Source: Rhizobium rhizogenes NBRC 13257
Lineage (GTDB): Bacteria > Pseudomonadota > Alphaproteobacteria > Rhizobiales > Rhizobiaceae
DNA: 64,000 bases
Assembly (NCBI RefSeq): GCF_000696095.1
Contig: NZ_BAYX01000006.1
Coordinates: 412,107-476,106 of the forward strand
Direction: 5' to 3'
Part shown: positions 36,605 through 46,162 of the stretch, in pieces
Layout of the letters: each line of letters opens with the position of its first letter
How positions within the stretch are numbered: the first letter of the stretch is position 1
Notes under the pieces: generated by a model
Told to the model about the DNA's origin: nothing
The model's database searches: none
Seen by the model: the letters and a program-made list of their open reading frames with translations, nothing else
Position numbers and translations under genes: made by a program

Positions 36605-37855
36605 TTATCCGTAGCGCGCGACTGACAGATCGGCGGTATCGATCTCGGCCTTGCGTCCACTGACGAGATCGCTGATCACGCGCGCCGAGCCGCAGCTCAT
36701 GGTCCAGCCGAGCGTGCCATGGCCGGTGTTAAGGAAGAGGCCGCGGATTTTCGTCGCCCCGATCACAGGGGTTCCGTCTGGCGTCATCGGGCGCAGGCCG
36801 GACCAGAAGGCCGCCTTGCTCACGTCGCCGCCGGGGAACAGATCCATGACGGAATGTTCGAGGGTATTGCGGCGTGCGAGCCCGAGGTCGTTGGTGTAGC
36901 CGGAGATTTCCGCCATCCCGCCGACGCGAATACGGTCTCCGAGGCGGGTGATCGCGATCTTGTAGGTCTCGTCCATGACGGTCGATTCCGGCGAGCGCGC
37001 GGGGTCGACGATCGGGATCGTCAGCGAATAGCCCTTCACCGGATAGACGGGCAGGCTGATGCCGACCTGCTTGAGGAGCAGCGGCGAATAGCTGCCCAAT
37101 GCGACGACAACGGCATCGGAGGCTATGGCACCCTGATCGGTCACAACGCCGCGTATCTGGCCGCCCTCGACCTGTAGGTCCTTGATCGTGCGCCCGTAGA
37201 GGAACTGGACGCCGAGTTCCACAGCTTTTGCCGCCAGCGCATTGGTGAATTTGAAGCAGTCGCCGGTTTCGTCCTTCGGCGTCAGCAGGCCGCCGACGAT
37301 CTTGTCCCGGGCGTGGCTGAGGGCAGGCTCGACGCGGATGCATCCATCCCGATCGAGAACCTCATAGGGTATGCCGTCGGCGGCCAGCGCCTTCACGTCC
37401 TTTGCCGATGCGTCGAGCTGCTGCTCGGTTCTGAAGAGCTGCAGCGTGCCCTGCATCCGCTGGTCATAGGCAATGCCGGTTCCCGCCCTGACGTCGGCCA
37501 GTGCGATCCGGCTGTAGTCGGCAAGCCGCAGCATCCGGCTCTTGTTGACCGCATAACGTTCCGACGTGCAGTTCGACAGCATCTTGACGAGCCATGACAG
37601 CATTGCCGTGTCGACCTTCGGGCGAAGGATCAGGGGTGCATGCTTCATGAAAAGCCACTTCAGCGCCTTCTGCGGTATTCCCGGGGCGGCCCAGGGCGAG
37701 CAATAGCCGAAGGAGACTTCCCCGGCATTCGCGAAACTGGTTTCAAGCGCAGGCCCCGCCTGCCGGTCGACGACCGTGACCTGGTGTCCCGCCTTGGCAA
37801 GCTGATAGGCGGTCGTCACGCCGATAACCCCGGCGCCGAGAATGGTGACTTTCAT
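36605..37855 (-). CDS. dadA: D-amino acid dehydrogenase small subunit
   Basis: FAD enzyme oxidising D-alanine and other D-amino acids to 2-oxo acids with electrons going to the respiratory chain. 416 residues, the usual length. FAD motif GAGVIG at 7-12, [32 protein letters not shown] as in known DadA, and [23 protein letters not shown] near the end. It follows the racemase by 28 bases, so L-alanine to D-alanine to pyruvate is encoded as a unit. Confidence 0.92.
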   Translation of the reverse strand: MKVTILGAGVIGVTTAYQLAKAGHQVTVVDRQAGPALETSFANAGEVSFGYCSPWAAPGIPQKALKWLFMKHAPLILRPKVDTAMLSWLVKMLSNCTSERYAVNKSRMLRLADYSRIALADVRAGTGIAYDQRMQGTLQLFRTEQQLDASAKDVKALAADGIPYEVLDRDGCIRVEPALSHARDKIVGGLLTPKDETGDCFKFTNALAAKAVELGVQFLYGRTIKDLQVEGGQIRGVVTDQGAIASDAVVVALGSYSPLLLKQVGISLPVYPVKGYSLTIPIVDPARSPESTVMDETYKIAITRLGDRIRVGGMAEISGYTNDLGLARRNTLEHSVMDLFPGGDVSKAAFWSGLRPMTPDGTPVIGATKIRGLFLNTGHGTLGWTMSCGSARVISDLVSGRKAEIDTADLSVARYG

Positions 37856-37883
37856 GGTGTCCTCGATAGTGGCGGTGGGAACG

Positions 37884-39017
37884 TCAGAGATAGTTGCGAT
37901 GGTAGCGGTGGCCGAGGCCGGTCAGGATCTCATACGAGATGGTTCCGGCCGATTTGGCAAGGTCTTCCAGTGTCTGGTGCGGCCCAATCACCTCCACCAG
38001 GCTGCCGAGCCTGAGCGTGCCCGGAGGCAGGGCGGTGACATCGATCGTAATGCTGTCCATGGAAACACGGCCGACGATGGGCAGCCGCACGCCCTCGTAA
38101 TAGACCGCGCCCCGGTCACCAAGGCAGCGGGGGAGCCCGTCCGCATAGCCGGCGGCAAGCGTGGCAAGGCGCATCTCCACCTTTGCCGCATGGGTGCCGC
38201 CATATCCGATGAGGGTTCCCGGCGGCACGCTTCTCGTTTGCACGACGGCGACGTCAAGCCGAATGACCGGCTGTATGTTATTGGACTTGTCCACCGTCAG
38301 TGCGCCGCCATAGACCGCGATGCCGGCTCGGATGAGGACGCCGTGATAATCCGATCCGAGAAAGACCCCGCCGGAGTTGGCGAAGCTGACGGAGAACTGA
38401 GGAAACTCGGCCGCGATCTTGCGCATCTCGGCGAGCTGTTGGGCATTCTGCCCGTTGTCCGTCTCGTCGGCGGAGGCCAGATGGCTCATGATAAACAGGA
38501 TTTCGACGACATCGGTGTGTGTAAGCTCCGCGGCGAATGCCGCCCGGTCTTCCGGCGAGATCCCCAGCCTCGACATTCCCGTGTCGAATTGCAGGACTGC
38601 GGGCAGGACGCGGTTCTGCGCCAGCGCGGTGGATCTCCAGCGCTTGTACTGCTCCATCGAGTTCAGCACGGGAACGACCCCGGTCTGCGCGCAGGTACTC
38701 TCGGCGCCCGGCTGCAAGCCGTTCAGCACGTAAATACGGGCATCGGCCTCGAGGTGCGGTCTTAGCTTCTCAGCCTCCCCAAATTGGGCGACAAAAAAGT
38801 CCCGGCATCCGGAGTGATACAATGCGGGGGCCACTCGGTCGGCGCCCAGCCCATAGGCATCAGCCTTGACCACAGCGGCAGCCTTTGCCGGCGCCACGGC
38901 GGCTGCGATCGTCTCGTAATTCCGGCGCAGTGCAACGAGGTCGATCGTCAGATAGCCCGTTGCTCCGGCCTGTCTTTGCCGTGCCTGAGCAGGGCTCATT
39001 CTCGCGCCGCCATCCAT
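37884..39017 (-). CDS. alr: Alanine racemase, catabolic (DadX-type) by context
   Basis: PLP-dependent fold-type III racemase, 377 residues from ATG 39017 (GAGGGG six bases upstream). PLP Lys51 in [10 protein letters not shown], opposite catalytic Tyr272 in [18 protein letters not shown] and GDRGAVYY as in the family. Adjacent to dadA and divergent from an Lrp-type regulator, the dad catabolic arrangement, so it more likely serves alanine use than wall synthesis; whether another alr exists in the genome cannot be seen here. Confidence 0.92.
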   Translation of the reverse strand: MDGGARMSPAQARQRQAGATGYLTIDLVALRRNYETIAAAVAPAKAAAVVKADAYGLGADRVAPALYHSGCRDFFVAQFGEAEKLRPHLEADARIYVLNGLQPGAESTCAQTGVVPVLNSMEQYKRWRSTALAQNRVLPAVLQFDTGMSRLGISPEDRAAFAAELTHTDVVEILFIMSHLASADETDNGQNAQQLAEMRKIAAEFPQFSVSFANSGGVFLGSDYHGVLIRAGIAVYGGALTVDKSNNIQPVIRLDVAVVQTRSVPPGTLIGYGGTHAAKVEMRLATLAAGYADGLPRCLGDRGAVYYEGVRLPIVGRVSMDSITIDVTALPPGTLRLGSLVEVIGPHQTLEDLAKSAGTISYEILTGLGHRYHRNYL

Positions 39018-39145
39018 GGGAAACCCCTCTTTATCGTTAGGAGCAGGATATTGAAACGATCGATGAATTTCTCTCTGATTACTGCTTGATTATTCGATGA
39101 ATGCATGATTTTCAGAATTATCATTGAAAAATTGAAAGAATATGC

Positions 39146-39610
39146 ATGTCGGGAATCGATGCGATCGATCGGAACATCATTCGGCTGCTCCGGCTGAATG
39201 CGCGCATGAGCAATGCGAAGCTGGCAACCGAGGTGGGGCTGTCGCCGTCCGCCTGCCTGAGGCGCATCAATCTTCTTGAAAAGGCCGGCGTGATCCGCGG
39301 CTACACGGCGCTGATCGATAGCGTTTCGGGCGAGAGCGCCATCGCCGTGATCATCAACATCACGCTGGAACGGCAGACGGAGGATCATCTCAATCGCTTC
39401 GAGGCGGCCGTTCGAAAACACCCGGAAATCCAGGAGTGCTTCCTGATGACGGGCGGATCGGATTATCTTTTGAAGGTAGAGGTCGCCGGCGCCGGTGAGT
39501 TCGAGCGGATCCACAAGGAGATCCTGTCGACCTTGCCGGGTGTGCTGCGCATCCATTCGAGCTTTTCGATCCGAAACGTGCTTGCAACCCGGGCGAAGGG
39601 GCGTCGCTAA
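39146..39610 (+). CDS. Lrp/AsnC-family regulator, probable activator of alr-dadA
   Basis: 154 residues: N-terminal helix-turn-helix (IDRNIIRLLRLNARMSNAKLATEVGLSPSACLRRINLLEKAGVI) and C-terminal RAM/ligand domain (FLMTGGSDYLLKVEVAGAGEFE). Divergent from alr-dadA with an AT-rich 128-bp gap, as for DadR/AlaR-type regulators that respond to alanine. No clear operator palindrome stands out. Confidence 0.9.
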   Translation: MSGIDAIDRNIIRLLRLNARMSNAKLATEVGLSPSACLRRINLLEKAGVIRGYTALIDSVSGESAIAVIINITLERQTEDHLNRFEAAVRKHPEIQECFLMTGGSDYLLKVEVAGAGEFERIHKEILSTLPGVLRIHSSFSIRNVLATRAKGRR

Positions 39611-39643
39611 AGGGCTTTCGTGCCTTGTGCGAGAGACGAAAAG

Positions 39644-39743
39644 GCCCGGCATCGGACACGCCGGGCGAGGTACAGGCCAACTGTCTGGCCTGGGGGAATC
39701 TGTCTCGAAGCCTGCCGGGCGCAGATTATGCCGGCAGGCTTCG
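39644..39743. terminator. Three consecutive hairpins between convergent genes
   Basis: Stem 1: GCCCGGC (39644-39650) / GCCGGGC (39660-39666). Stem 2: AGGCCA (39674-39679) / TGGCCT (39686-39691). Stem 3: a perfect 13-bp stem CGAAGCCTGCCGG (39706-39718) / CCGGCAGGCTTCG (39731-39743). They occupy the gap between the Lrp-type gene and the aminotransferase; the right one is next to the aminotransferase stop and probably ends its transcript. Confidence 0.6.
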
Positions 39744-39758
39744 CGGCGATCGATTGGC

Positions 39759-41093
39759 TTACGACGCGCGCTTCAAGGCATCGCCGAGGATCGAGACGAT
39801 TTTGCCGATCTCGTCCTTCTCGATGATCAGCGGCGGCGACAGGGCGATGACGTCGCCGGTGACCCGGATCAGCAGACCCTTCCGGAAGCAATCCACGAAG
39901 ATATCGTAGGCGCGGGCGCCGGGTGCGCCGTCGCGCGAGGCAAGCTCGATGGCGCCGACGATGCCTAAGTTGCGGATGTCGATGACGTTGGGCAGGCCCA
40001 TCAGCGAGTGAAGCGCGTCCTGCCAAGTCTCGGCCAGTTCGGCGCCGCGGGTCAGCAGACCATCTTCCTGATAGATTTCCAGGGTGGCAATGCCGGCGGC
40101 GCAGGCGACGGGGTGGCCGGAATAGGTGTAGCCGTGGAAGAGCTCGATCTGGTTTTCCGGACCGGTCATCAGGCCATCATGCACCTTGCGGCTTGCAAAA
40201 ACGGCGCCCATCGGGATCGCGCCGTTGGTGATGCCCTTGGCGGTGGTGACAAGATCGGGCACGACACCGAAATAGTCGGTGGCAAACGGCGTGCCCAGGC
40301 GGCCGAAGCCGGTGATGACTTCGTCGAAGATCAAAAGGATGCCGTATTTGTCGGCAATGGCGCGCAGGCGCTCCAGATAGCCCTTTGGCGGCATGATGAC
40401 GCCGGCAGAACCGGACATCGGCTCTACGATGACGGCTGCGATCGTTTCCGCGCCGTGCAGCGCCACCAGGCGCTCAAGGTCCTCGGCCAGCTCGATGCCG
40501 TGTTGCGGCAGGCCCTTGGAGAAGGCATTGCGCTCGATGTCGAGCGTGTGGCGCATGTGGTCGGCCGGGATCTGCGGGAAGACACGGCGGTTGTTGACAA
40601 GGCCGCCGACGGAAATGCCGCCGAAGCCGACGCCATGATAACCCTTCTCACGGCCGATGATACGCGTCCGAGTGCCCTGACCGATGGCTCGCTGATAGGC
40701 AATGGCAATCTTGAGGGCGGTGTCCACGGATTCGGAGCCGGATCCGGTGAAGAATACGCGGTCAAGCTTCGCGGCCGGTCCGCCCGGCGCAATCGCTGCC
40801 AGCTTTTCTGCAAACTCGAATGCGATCGGATGGCCCATCTGGAACGTCGGAGCGAAGTCCAGGGTACGCAGCTGCCGTTCGACTGCCTGGGTGATACGCT
40901 CCCGGCCATGGCCAACGTTGACGCACCAGAGACCGGCGGTGCCGTCGAGAACCTTATTGCCGTCGACGTCGGTGTAATACATGCCCTCCGCCGAGGCCAG
41001 CAGGCGGGGAGCCGTCTTGAACTGGCGGTTTGCGGTAAAAGGCATCCAGAAGTTTTCGAGGCTGGGGCTGTTCGGCTTGCTGATCTGATCCAT
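39759..41093 (-). CDS. Class III aminotransferase, beta-alanine/omega-amino acid--pyruvate type
   Basis: 444 residues from ATG 41093 (GGAGAGAG just upstream; a second ATG four codons earlier is weaker). PLP Lys286 in TTAKGITNGAIPMG, Asp258 in LLIFDEVITGFGR, EPMSGSAGV, and an N-terminus (NFWMPFTANRQFK) matching omega-amino acid:pyruvate transaminases. Transfers an amino group from beta-alanine or a similar omega-amine to pyruvate, forming L-alanine, which would feed the neighbouring racemase/dehydrogenase. Divergent from an HTH-cupin regulator. The exact donor is unproven. Confidence 0.88.
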   Translation of the reverse strand: MDQISKPNSPSLENFWMPFTANRQFKTAPRLLASAEGMYYTDVDGNKVLDGTAGLWCVNVGHGRERITQAVERQLRTLDFAPTFQMGHPIAFEFAEKLAAIAPGGPAAKLDRVFFTGSGSESVDTALKIAIAYQRAIGQGTRTRIIGREKGYHGVGFGGISVGGLVNNRRVFPQIPADHMRHTLDIERNAFSKGLPQHGIELAEDLERLVALHGAETIAAVIVEPMSGSAGVIMPPKGYLERLRAIADKYGILLIFDEVITGFGRLGTPFATDYFGVVPDLVTTAKGITNGAIPMGAVFASRKVHDGLMTGPENQIELFHGYTYSGHPVACAAGIATLEIYQEDGLLTRGAELAETWQDALHSLMGLPNVIDIRNLGIVGAIELASRDGAPGARAYDIFVDCFRKGLLIRVTGDVIALSPPLIIEKDEIGKIVSILGDALKRAS

Positions 41094-41239
41094 AGCTCTC
41101 TCCATTGAGGTGATAATTCAAATCAGGCATTTTCCGTTTCCGAACAAGTCCTTTTCTCACTCTTGCTAACCCATTGAAAAATAGCATACGGATTGCATGA
41201 TATTTCCATATATCGAACAACCGAAAACATGAGGAATCC

Positions 41240-41788
41240 ATGTCCGTCGATATTGGCAACCGATTGCGGCATCTGCGCGTGGCGCACAATCTGTCCCAGC
41301 GCGAACTCGCGAAGCGCGCTGGCGTGACGAACTCGACGATTTCGCTGATCGAGTCGAACTCCGCCAATCCATCGGTGGGTGCGCTGAAGCGCATTCTCGA
41401 CGGCATCCCGATCGGACTTGCGGAATTCTTCGCATTCGAGCCTGAGAAGTCTCGCAGGGCCTTCTACGCGGCCGAGGAGCTCGTCGAGATCGGCAAAGGA
41501 CCGATCTCCTATCGCCAGATCGGCGACAACTTGTTTGGCCGCAGCCTTCAGATCCTGAAGGAATGTTATCAGCCGGGATCAGATACGGGCAAGGTGCCGC
41601 TCGTCCATGAAGGCGAGGAGGGAGGGATTGTCCTCTCCGGACGGCTTGAAGTCACAGTGGACGAGGAGAGGCGAATCCTCGGGCCAGGAGACGCCTATTA
41701 TTTTGAGAGCCGGCGCCCCCATCGCTTCCGGTGTGTCGGACCGGTTCCGTGCGAGGTCATCAGTGCCTGCACGCCGCCAAGCTTCTAG
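41240..41788 (+). CDS. HTH-XRE/cupin regulator (PuuR-like)
   Basis: 182 residues: helix-turn-helix IGNRLRHLRVAHNLSQRELAKRAGVTNSTISLIESN, then a cupin with EGEEGGIVLSGRLEVTVDEERRILGPGDAYYFESRRPHRF. PuuR-type proteins control polyamine and amine catabolism. Its divergence from the aminotransferase makes that gene the obvious target. I saw no perfect palindrome in the 146-bp gap. Confidence 0.88.
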   Translation: MSVDIGNRLRHLRVAHNLSQRELAKRAGVTNSTISLIESNSANPSVGALKRILDGIPIGLAEFFAFEPEKSRRAFYAAEELVEIGKGPISYRQIGDNLFGRSLQILKECYQPGSDTGKVPLVHEGEEGGIVLSGRLEVTVDEERRILGPGDAYYFESRRPHRFRCVGPVPCEVISACTPPSF

Positions 41789-41830
41789 GCCGTATAAAGA
41801 CCAAGAAATTCATCTGGCCATAAATAGAAA

Positions 41831-41855
41831 AAGACCCGGCAGGGAACCGGGTCTT
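41831..41855. terminator. Intrinsic terminator of the porin gene, possibly bidirectional
   Basis: Perfect 9-bp stem AAGACCCGG (41831-41839) / CCGGGTCTT (41847-41855) with a 7-base loop. On the minus strand it is followed by a T-run (41832-41828), a good intrinsic terminator for the porin. The plus-strand side is CT-rich and may also serve the regulator gene that ends at 41788. Confidence 0.85.
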
Positions 41856-41888
41856 CCTCTTCTCTGATCGGAGGTCAATCAAATCAGA

Positions 41889-42950
41889 TTAGAAGCTACG
41901 CTCGAAACGGAGGATACCAGCCCACTGATCTTCGTTGATCGAATCCCAGTTGGTGTAGGTGACTTCCGGCTCGACGAGAAGGTTCTTGACCGGGTTGAAC
42001 TTGAGGTTCGTGGTCGCGGAGAAGATCTTCGAGTCGGTATAGGCGACCTGGAAGTTCCACTTCAGCTTTTCGTTGATCGGAACGCTTGCGCCGCCCCAAA
42101 CTGCCCAGTCACCCCAGCCGATACCAGAAGCGTCGCCGCCACCGTTCGCGCCAGCGTACTTGTTCAGCTTGTCGCCGTCCGTGTTCCAGCCGCCCATGAC
42201 GAAGGCCGAGAAAACGCCGAAGTCAGCGTCGACGCGAGCCTTGATGGCGCCTTCTTCAACGATGGAGTCATAACCACCGACAACCTTGAAGCCCCATGCG
42301 CCAGCCTTGTAGCCGAGACCGCCGACAACGTCAGGAGCGTAGTGATCGGAGCTGTCTTCGCCGTTGGCGCCCGTGGCGCCAGTGCCGGAGTTGGTGTCTT
42401 CCAGCGAGATTACAGCCGTGAAGCCGTTGCCGGCATCGTAGTTGTAAGTGATCTGGTTGAGTTCGTACGGGCCGTCATAGACAACGTCGTCGTTGATGAC
42501 GTCGCCAGCGTAACCGGTGAAGACGTTGAACTGCGAGTCTTCCTTACCAATGGTGAAGCCGCCGAGGCTGATGCTGCCATGCAGGAAGTTGGTAGATGTC
42601 GAAGCACCTTCCTGCCAATCCCAACGCAGCTCGGTGTTGGTTTTCAGCGGTCCGTACTCGGTGTCAGTCGCCGTCTGCAGCTGCAGCTCAGCACGAGTGT
42701 GCCAGAGCGTGCCACGAACGTTGTTCGGGTTGTAAGCGTCGTACCACTGACCTTCCGTACGAACCTTACCGCCGATCTTGAGGCAGGTTTCGGTGCCCGG
42801 AATGAAGAAGTAGCCAGCGCCGTATGCGTCGCAGATGCGAACGTATTCCAGCGGCTCCGGCTCAGCAGCGACAATAGCGTCAGCGGCGTGAGCGCCGGAT
42901 ACTGCTGCAAGCGCAGCAGCGGAGCCGAGAAGAAGGCTCTTGATGTTCAT
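41889..42950 (-). CDS. Outer-membrane porin, rhizobial RopA/Omp2b family
   Basis: 353 residues. Signal peptide MNIKSLLLGSAAALAAVSGAHA, then ADAIVAAEPEPLEYVRICDAYGAGYFFIPGTETCLKIGGKVRTEGQW, the hallmark N-terminus of alphaproteobacterial porins with a conserved Cys pair. The rest is alternating beta strands ending with a C-terminal Phe (ILRFERSF), the outer-membrane assembly signal. General diffusion of small solutes. Codon choice is markedly more biased than in its neighbours, as expected of a highly expressed gene. Long AT-rich upstream region; strong terminator downstream. Confidence 0.93.
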   Translation of the reverse strand: MNIKSLLLGSAAALAAVSGAHAADAIVAAEPEPLEYVRICDAYGAGYFFIPGTETCLKIGGKVRTEGQWYDAYNPNNVRGTLWHTRAELQLQTATDTEYGPLKTNTELRWDWQEGASTSTNFLHGSISLGGFTIGKEDSQFNVFTGYAGDVINDDVVYDGPYELNQITYNYDAGNGFTAVISLEDTNSGTGATGANGEDSSDHYAPDVVGGLGYKAGAWGFKVVGGYDSIVEEGAIKARVDADFGVFSAFVMGGWNTDGDKLNKYAGANGGGDASGIGWGDWAVWGGASVPINEKLKWNFQVAYTDSKIFSATTNLKFNPVKNLLVEPEVTYTNWDSINEDQWAGILRFERSF

Positions 42951-43553
42951 TTTAATTCCAATCCACTAAGTCGAACTGAGAAATGGCGCACGAACGATGT
43001 CCGCCGTGCCTCACTCCCCATTCCGAACGTTTCCCCTTTTAGAAGCCATCCGACTTCTCGAAAAAGAGCTAACAGGAACAGAGAAGAGTGAGAACGACTT
43101 CAATGGCTATAAATGGAAAGCTCGATAATGAGGTGGAGTTGTTGTTGTACAAAAGCAACAAAAAAGGCTCAGTAAAAAATATTTAGAAACATACAGAAAC
43201 AAAATGCACTAAATGATTTATACAGGAAATACTTATTCAATTTATAAATTTGGAATCATTTATTTGTAAGTGAGATTTACTATAAAGGCAAGTTTATATT
43301 ACTATTATCTCGCTAATTGTCCTTTGTTCCGCCTATTCCAGCGCAAATCTGTGCCGGCTGACTCGAAACGAGCTAAAGCATGACGTTCCCAATGATGCCG
43401 ACCGGGCGGCGTGGAATATTGATCATTAGTCATCCGGAAGGAGCGGCAATCAGTCGGTGGAGGCGCCGGCGCTTCCAATTCCGCCAGTCCGCTCGAGCGC
43501 AAGTATTATTCCAGACGATCCAAACGTTGGCCGCTCATCCTCCGGCGCCTATA
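42951..43553. other. 603-bp non-coding region upstream of the porin, with an AT-rich core
   Basis: No supportable gene on either strand. Hand counting 43141-43320 gives 44 G+C in 180 bases (about 24%), far below the surrounding DNA. The porin promoter and a long leader must lie here (minus strand). An imperfect GAAG/CTTC hairpin lies about 43041-43060. Short open frames at 43305-43586 lack ribosome-binding sites and plausible protein composition. A small RNA is possible but I cannot place one. Confidence 0.5.
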
Positions 43554-45092
43554 CTAGAGATGTCGGAAAAGACGATAGTTCGATAGCCTTGCATCGACCT
43601 CATAGTAGTCGGCTGGAGAGGGAATAGGGCAGTCCTGGCTTACCAAGAGAAAGGATGTGTCCTCCTCCGGCGATAGCTCGGCGTCTTTCTTCAGGCTGAC
43701 GTGATAATAACGTTCGAGATAGGCATGCAGCTGCCAATCGTCCGCAACGTTGCCGCAGGCTGCAACAATCGGCTGACAGCGGCCAGCGGCCGGGCAGATA
43801 TGTTCCGCGATCTTTTGCGCATCCTCGATCTCGATTCTGTCCGAACCCGGTTTTCCAACGGCGAGAACCACGGAGAAGATAGCCGCGACCACGCCGGCAG
43901 TTAGTGCGAGATTCAACCGCCGAAGCCATTCTTTGTTGAGCGAGCGGATCTGAGGCAGCAATGCAGGGGCCGAGATCATTGCAGTCGCTGTGGCGAAATA
44001 GAGGATCGAAGGGTTGAAATAGAAACTGTTAAGACGGGGGCTGACGAGAAGCGGCAAGGAGGCCGAGAGGCCGACGGTGAAAAGGAAAGCGGCATTGCGG
44101 TATCGTTGCCGGTGTAGCTCCGGCGTGGCGCATCTCGTCGCCAGGGTCCCGTGTCGGCCGCGCAGACGAGTGGACAGTATGAGAGCCGCAAGAAGCAGCG
44201 GGAAGAAATTGACCCGGAAAAGCGACCAGAGCCCATGCAATCCACCGCTGGTCCCTCCACGATCACCGGCGAGGCTGGCAAAGAGCTGATAATGCAGATA
44301 GCGATCGGCATATCCGCGTGCTTCGGGATCGAGCAAGAGCAAGGCCAACATGCCGGCCGCGGCAATGGCTATCATCGCGGTATCGATCGTGGCGGTCCTG
44401 ACGGATGGGCGACCGAAGCTGATGCTGAAAAGGATCGGAACGGCGAGCGGAAACAGGCCGACCGGCCCTTTCGTCATGATCGCCAGGAATGTCAGAACGC
44501 CTGCCTCGATCATATACGGCAATCTCGACGCAAACTTTGAAGCGCGGGATGTGCTATAGGCCTCGACGACAAGCCAGATCGCCGCCGAGGTGAACACGAT
44601 CAAGGTGTTTTCAAGCATATTGTTGGCATATGCCCAGCTCAGCCGCCCCGCTATCAGAGTGAAGATCAAGGCAAGGACTCCGGTGCTACGCAGCGCAGGA
44701 TCCTTCCCGGTCAACCGGCGCCATATGCCGAGCATGATCAGGCCGCTGAGCAGTGCGGCGAAGAGGGAATAACCTTTCTCGACCCAGGCGGTGTCGCCGA
44801 ATGCCCGGAACGCGATGGCCTGCAGCCACATGGCAAACGGCGGGTGTTCGGCGAAAAGCGGAAACAGGGTTTGCGAGAAGGCGGGCCGCCACGGCGATCC
44901 GATACCCTCGGCCATGTTGCGGGCCACGCTGGCATAGATAAGGCCATCGAAGAACATGGTCTGTGTGACGAGCGGGCGTAAGACCTTCAGGCACAAAAGG
45001 ATGGCCAGGAGTTTCCACAACAAGCCGGCCCCGGACGTTTGTCCGGAGGGCGGCACGGTTTCCTGGGTCGATGAGCCCGTATTCATTTCCAT
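43554..45092 (-). CDS. GT39/ArnT-like membrane glycosyltransferase
   Basis: 512 residues with about 11 membrane helices. The first large loop after helix 1 has FFDGLIYASVARNMAEG, the acidic-residue motif of PMT/ArnT-type enzymes that take sugar from a polyprenyl-phosphate donor. Its start overlaps the end of the polyprenyl-phosphate sugar synthase by 10 bases, so the two are coupled. In rhizobia comparable proteins (RgtA-C) put galacturonic acid on lipopolysaccharide. Acceptor and sugar here are unknown. Confidence 0.83.
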   Translation of the reverse strand: MEMNTGSSTQETVPPSGQTSGAGLLWKLLAILLCLKVLRPLVTQTMFFDGLIYASVARNMAEGIGSPWRPAFSQTLFPLFAEHPPFAMWLQAIAFRAFGDTAWVEKGYSLFAALLSGLIMLGIWRRLTGKDPALRSTGVLALIFTLIAGRLSWAYANNMLENTLIVFTSAAIWLVVEAYSTSRASKFASRLPYMIEAGVLTFLAIMTKGPVGLFPLAVPILFSISFGRPSVRTATIDTAMIAIAAAGMLALLLLDPEARGYADRYLHYQLFASLAGDRGGTSGGLHGLWSLFRVNFFPLLLAALILSTRLRGRHGTLATRCATPELHRQRYRNAAFLFTVGLSASLPLLVSPRLNSFYFNPSILYFATATAMISAPALLPQIRSLNKEWLRRLNLALTAGVVAAIFSVVLAVGKPGSDRIEIEDAQKIAEHICPAAGRCQPIVAACGNVADDWQLHAYLERYYHVSLKKDAELSPEEDTSFLLVSQDCPIPSPADYYEVDARLSNYRLFRHL

Positions 45093-46162
45093 ACGAGGTG
45101 CTTGACGACGACAAATTTCCAGATCGTGTCGATGGCGATGCCGGCCAACGTGGCAAGCAGGACGACATGCACGATGCGCTCATAGGTTATGGCCGCCGCC
45201 GACACATTGGCGAGGATGCCGACCGAGGAGATGAGCAGAAATTTGACGTACCCGTAAAATTGCGCCCAGCCCCGCAGGCGCTTGTCGCGAAACGTCAGGA
45301 AGTTGTTGAGCAGGAAATTGCTGCTGGCCGCCACGAGAGCGGCGGCGACCTGTGCCGCAGTGAACGGCAAGCCAAGCGTCAAGGCGCAGTAGAGTATGCT
45401 CAGATGCACCAAGACGCCCGAGGCGCCGACGCAGAGGAATGAAATGAGATTTGCGGGGAGAATACTACCCGTCATCTTGCTCATCAGGAAGGTTGCAAAT
45501 CGCCAAAGCACACAGGCGTCGAGCTTGGATTCGCCATTCACCCTGACGCCGAAGTCGAAGGGTACCTCGGCATGCCGGAGCGATTTCTTCGTATGAAGGA
45601 TATCGAGCAGGAGCTTGAAACCGGGATCACCAAGACGAGGCGCGATCTCCAGGAAGCTGTCGCGGCGGATGACGAAGAAGCCTGTCAGAGGATCGGTCAT
45701 GCGCCGGCCGATGACGATGCTGCTCAGCGCATTGCCGCAGTCCGAAATCCGGCGGCGCAGGGCGGAAAGGGCGGCCGGGTTCACGCCTTCATCCAACCGC
45801 CGTGCCGCGCTGACAACATCCAGAGAACCGCTTTGCAGTCGTTGGACCAGTTGCGGAACAACGGCCGGATCGTGTTGTCCGTCGCCGTCCATGATGCATA
45901 GCAGATGCCCTTTTGCAGAGAGCATCCCCTGGATGCTTGACCGTGCCAAACCGCGATCGGCCAGTCGAAGGATCAAGCGGACGCGATGATCCTGCTGAGA
46001 GAGTTTATAGGCTGCGGAAGCGGTTCCATCCGAGGAATTGTCATCGACAAAGATCAACTCCCAATCGAAGTTGGAAAGCGCGTGTTTGACCCGCTCCAGA
46101 AAGGGAATGATGTTGTCGATCTCGTTGTATGTCGGAACAACGATGGAGAGAGTTTGATGCAA
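45083..46162 (-). CDS. GT2 polyprenyl-phosphate sugar synthase fused to a GtrA domain
   Basis: 359 residues from TTG 46162 (GGAAG about 7 bases upstream on the minus strand). Residues 1-225: DPM1-type GT2 domain with VVPTYNE, FVDDNSSDGT, MDGDGQHDP and GFFVIRRDSF. Residues about 235-355: four-helix GtrA-like domain (SFLCVGASGVLVHLSILY, SNFLLNNFLTFRDKR). It would make and possibly flip polyprenyl-phosphate-sugar for the ArnT-like transferase encoded next. Confidence 0.87.
   Translation of the reverse strand: MHQTLSIVVPTYNEIDNIIPFLERVKHALSNFDWELIFVDDNSSDGTASAAYKLSQQDHRVRLILRLADRGLARSSIQGMLSAKGHLLCIMDGDGQHDPAVVPQLVQRLQSGSLDVVSAARRLDEGVNPAALSALRRRISDCGNALSSIVIGRRMTDPLTGFFVIRRDSFLEIAPRLGDPGFKLLLDILHTKKSLRHAEVPFDFGVRVNGESKLDACVLWRFATFLMSKMTGSILPANLISFLCVGASGVLVHLSILYCALTLGLPFTAAQVAAALVAASSNFLLNNFLTFRDKRLRGWAQFYGYVKFLLISSVGILANVSAAAITYERIVHVVLLATLAGIAIDTIWKFVVVKHLVWK

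Noticed and set aside
43370..43400. Possible fragment of a rhizobial intergenic repeat (RIME-like, around GCTAAAGCATGACG)
   Set aside because: Only a short partial resemblance and no matching inverted arm in the window; cannot be supported without a repeat search.
43305..43586. Two short frames (65 and 68 codons) between the porin and the ArnT-like gene
   Set aside because: No ribosome-binding sites, Arg/Pro-rich composition, and one runs into the neighbouring gene antisense.
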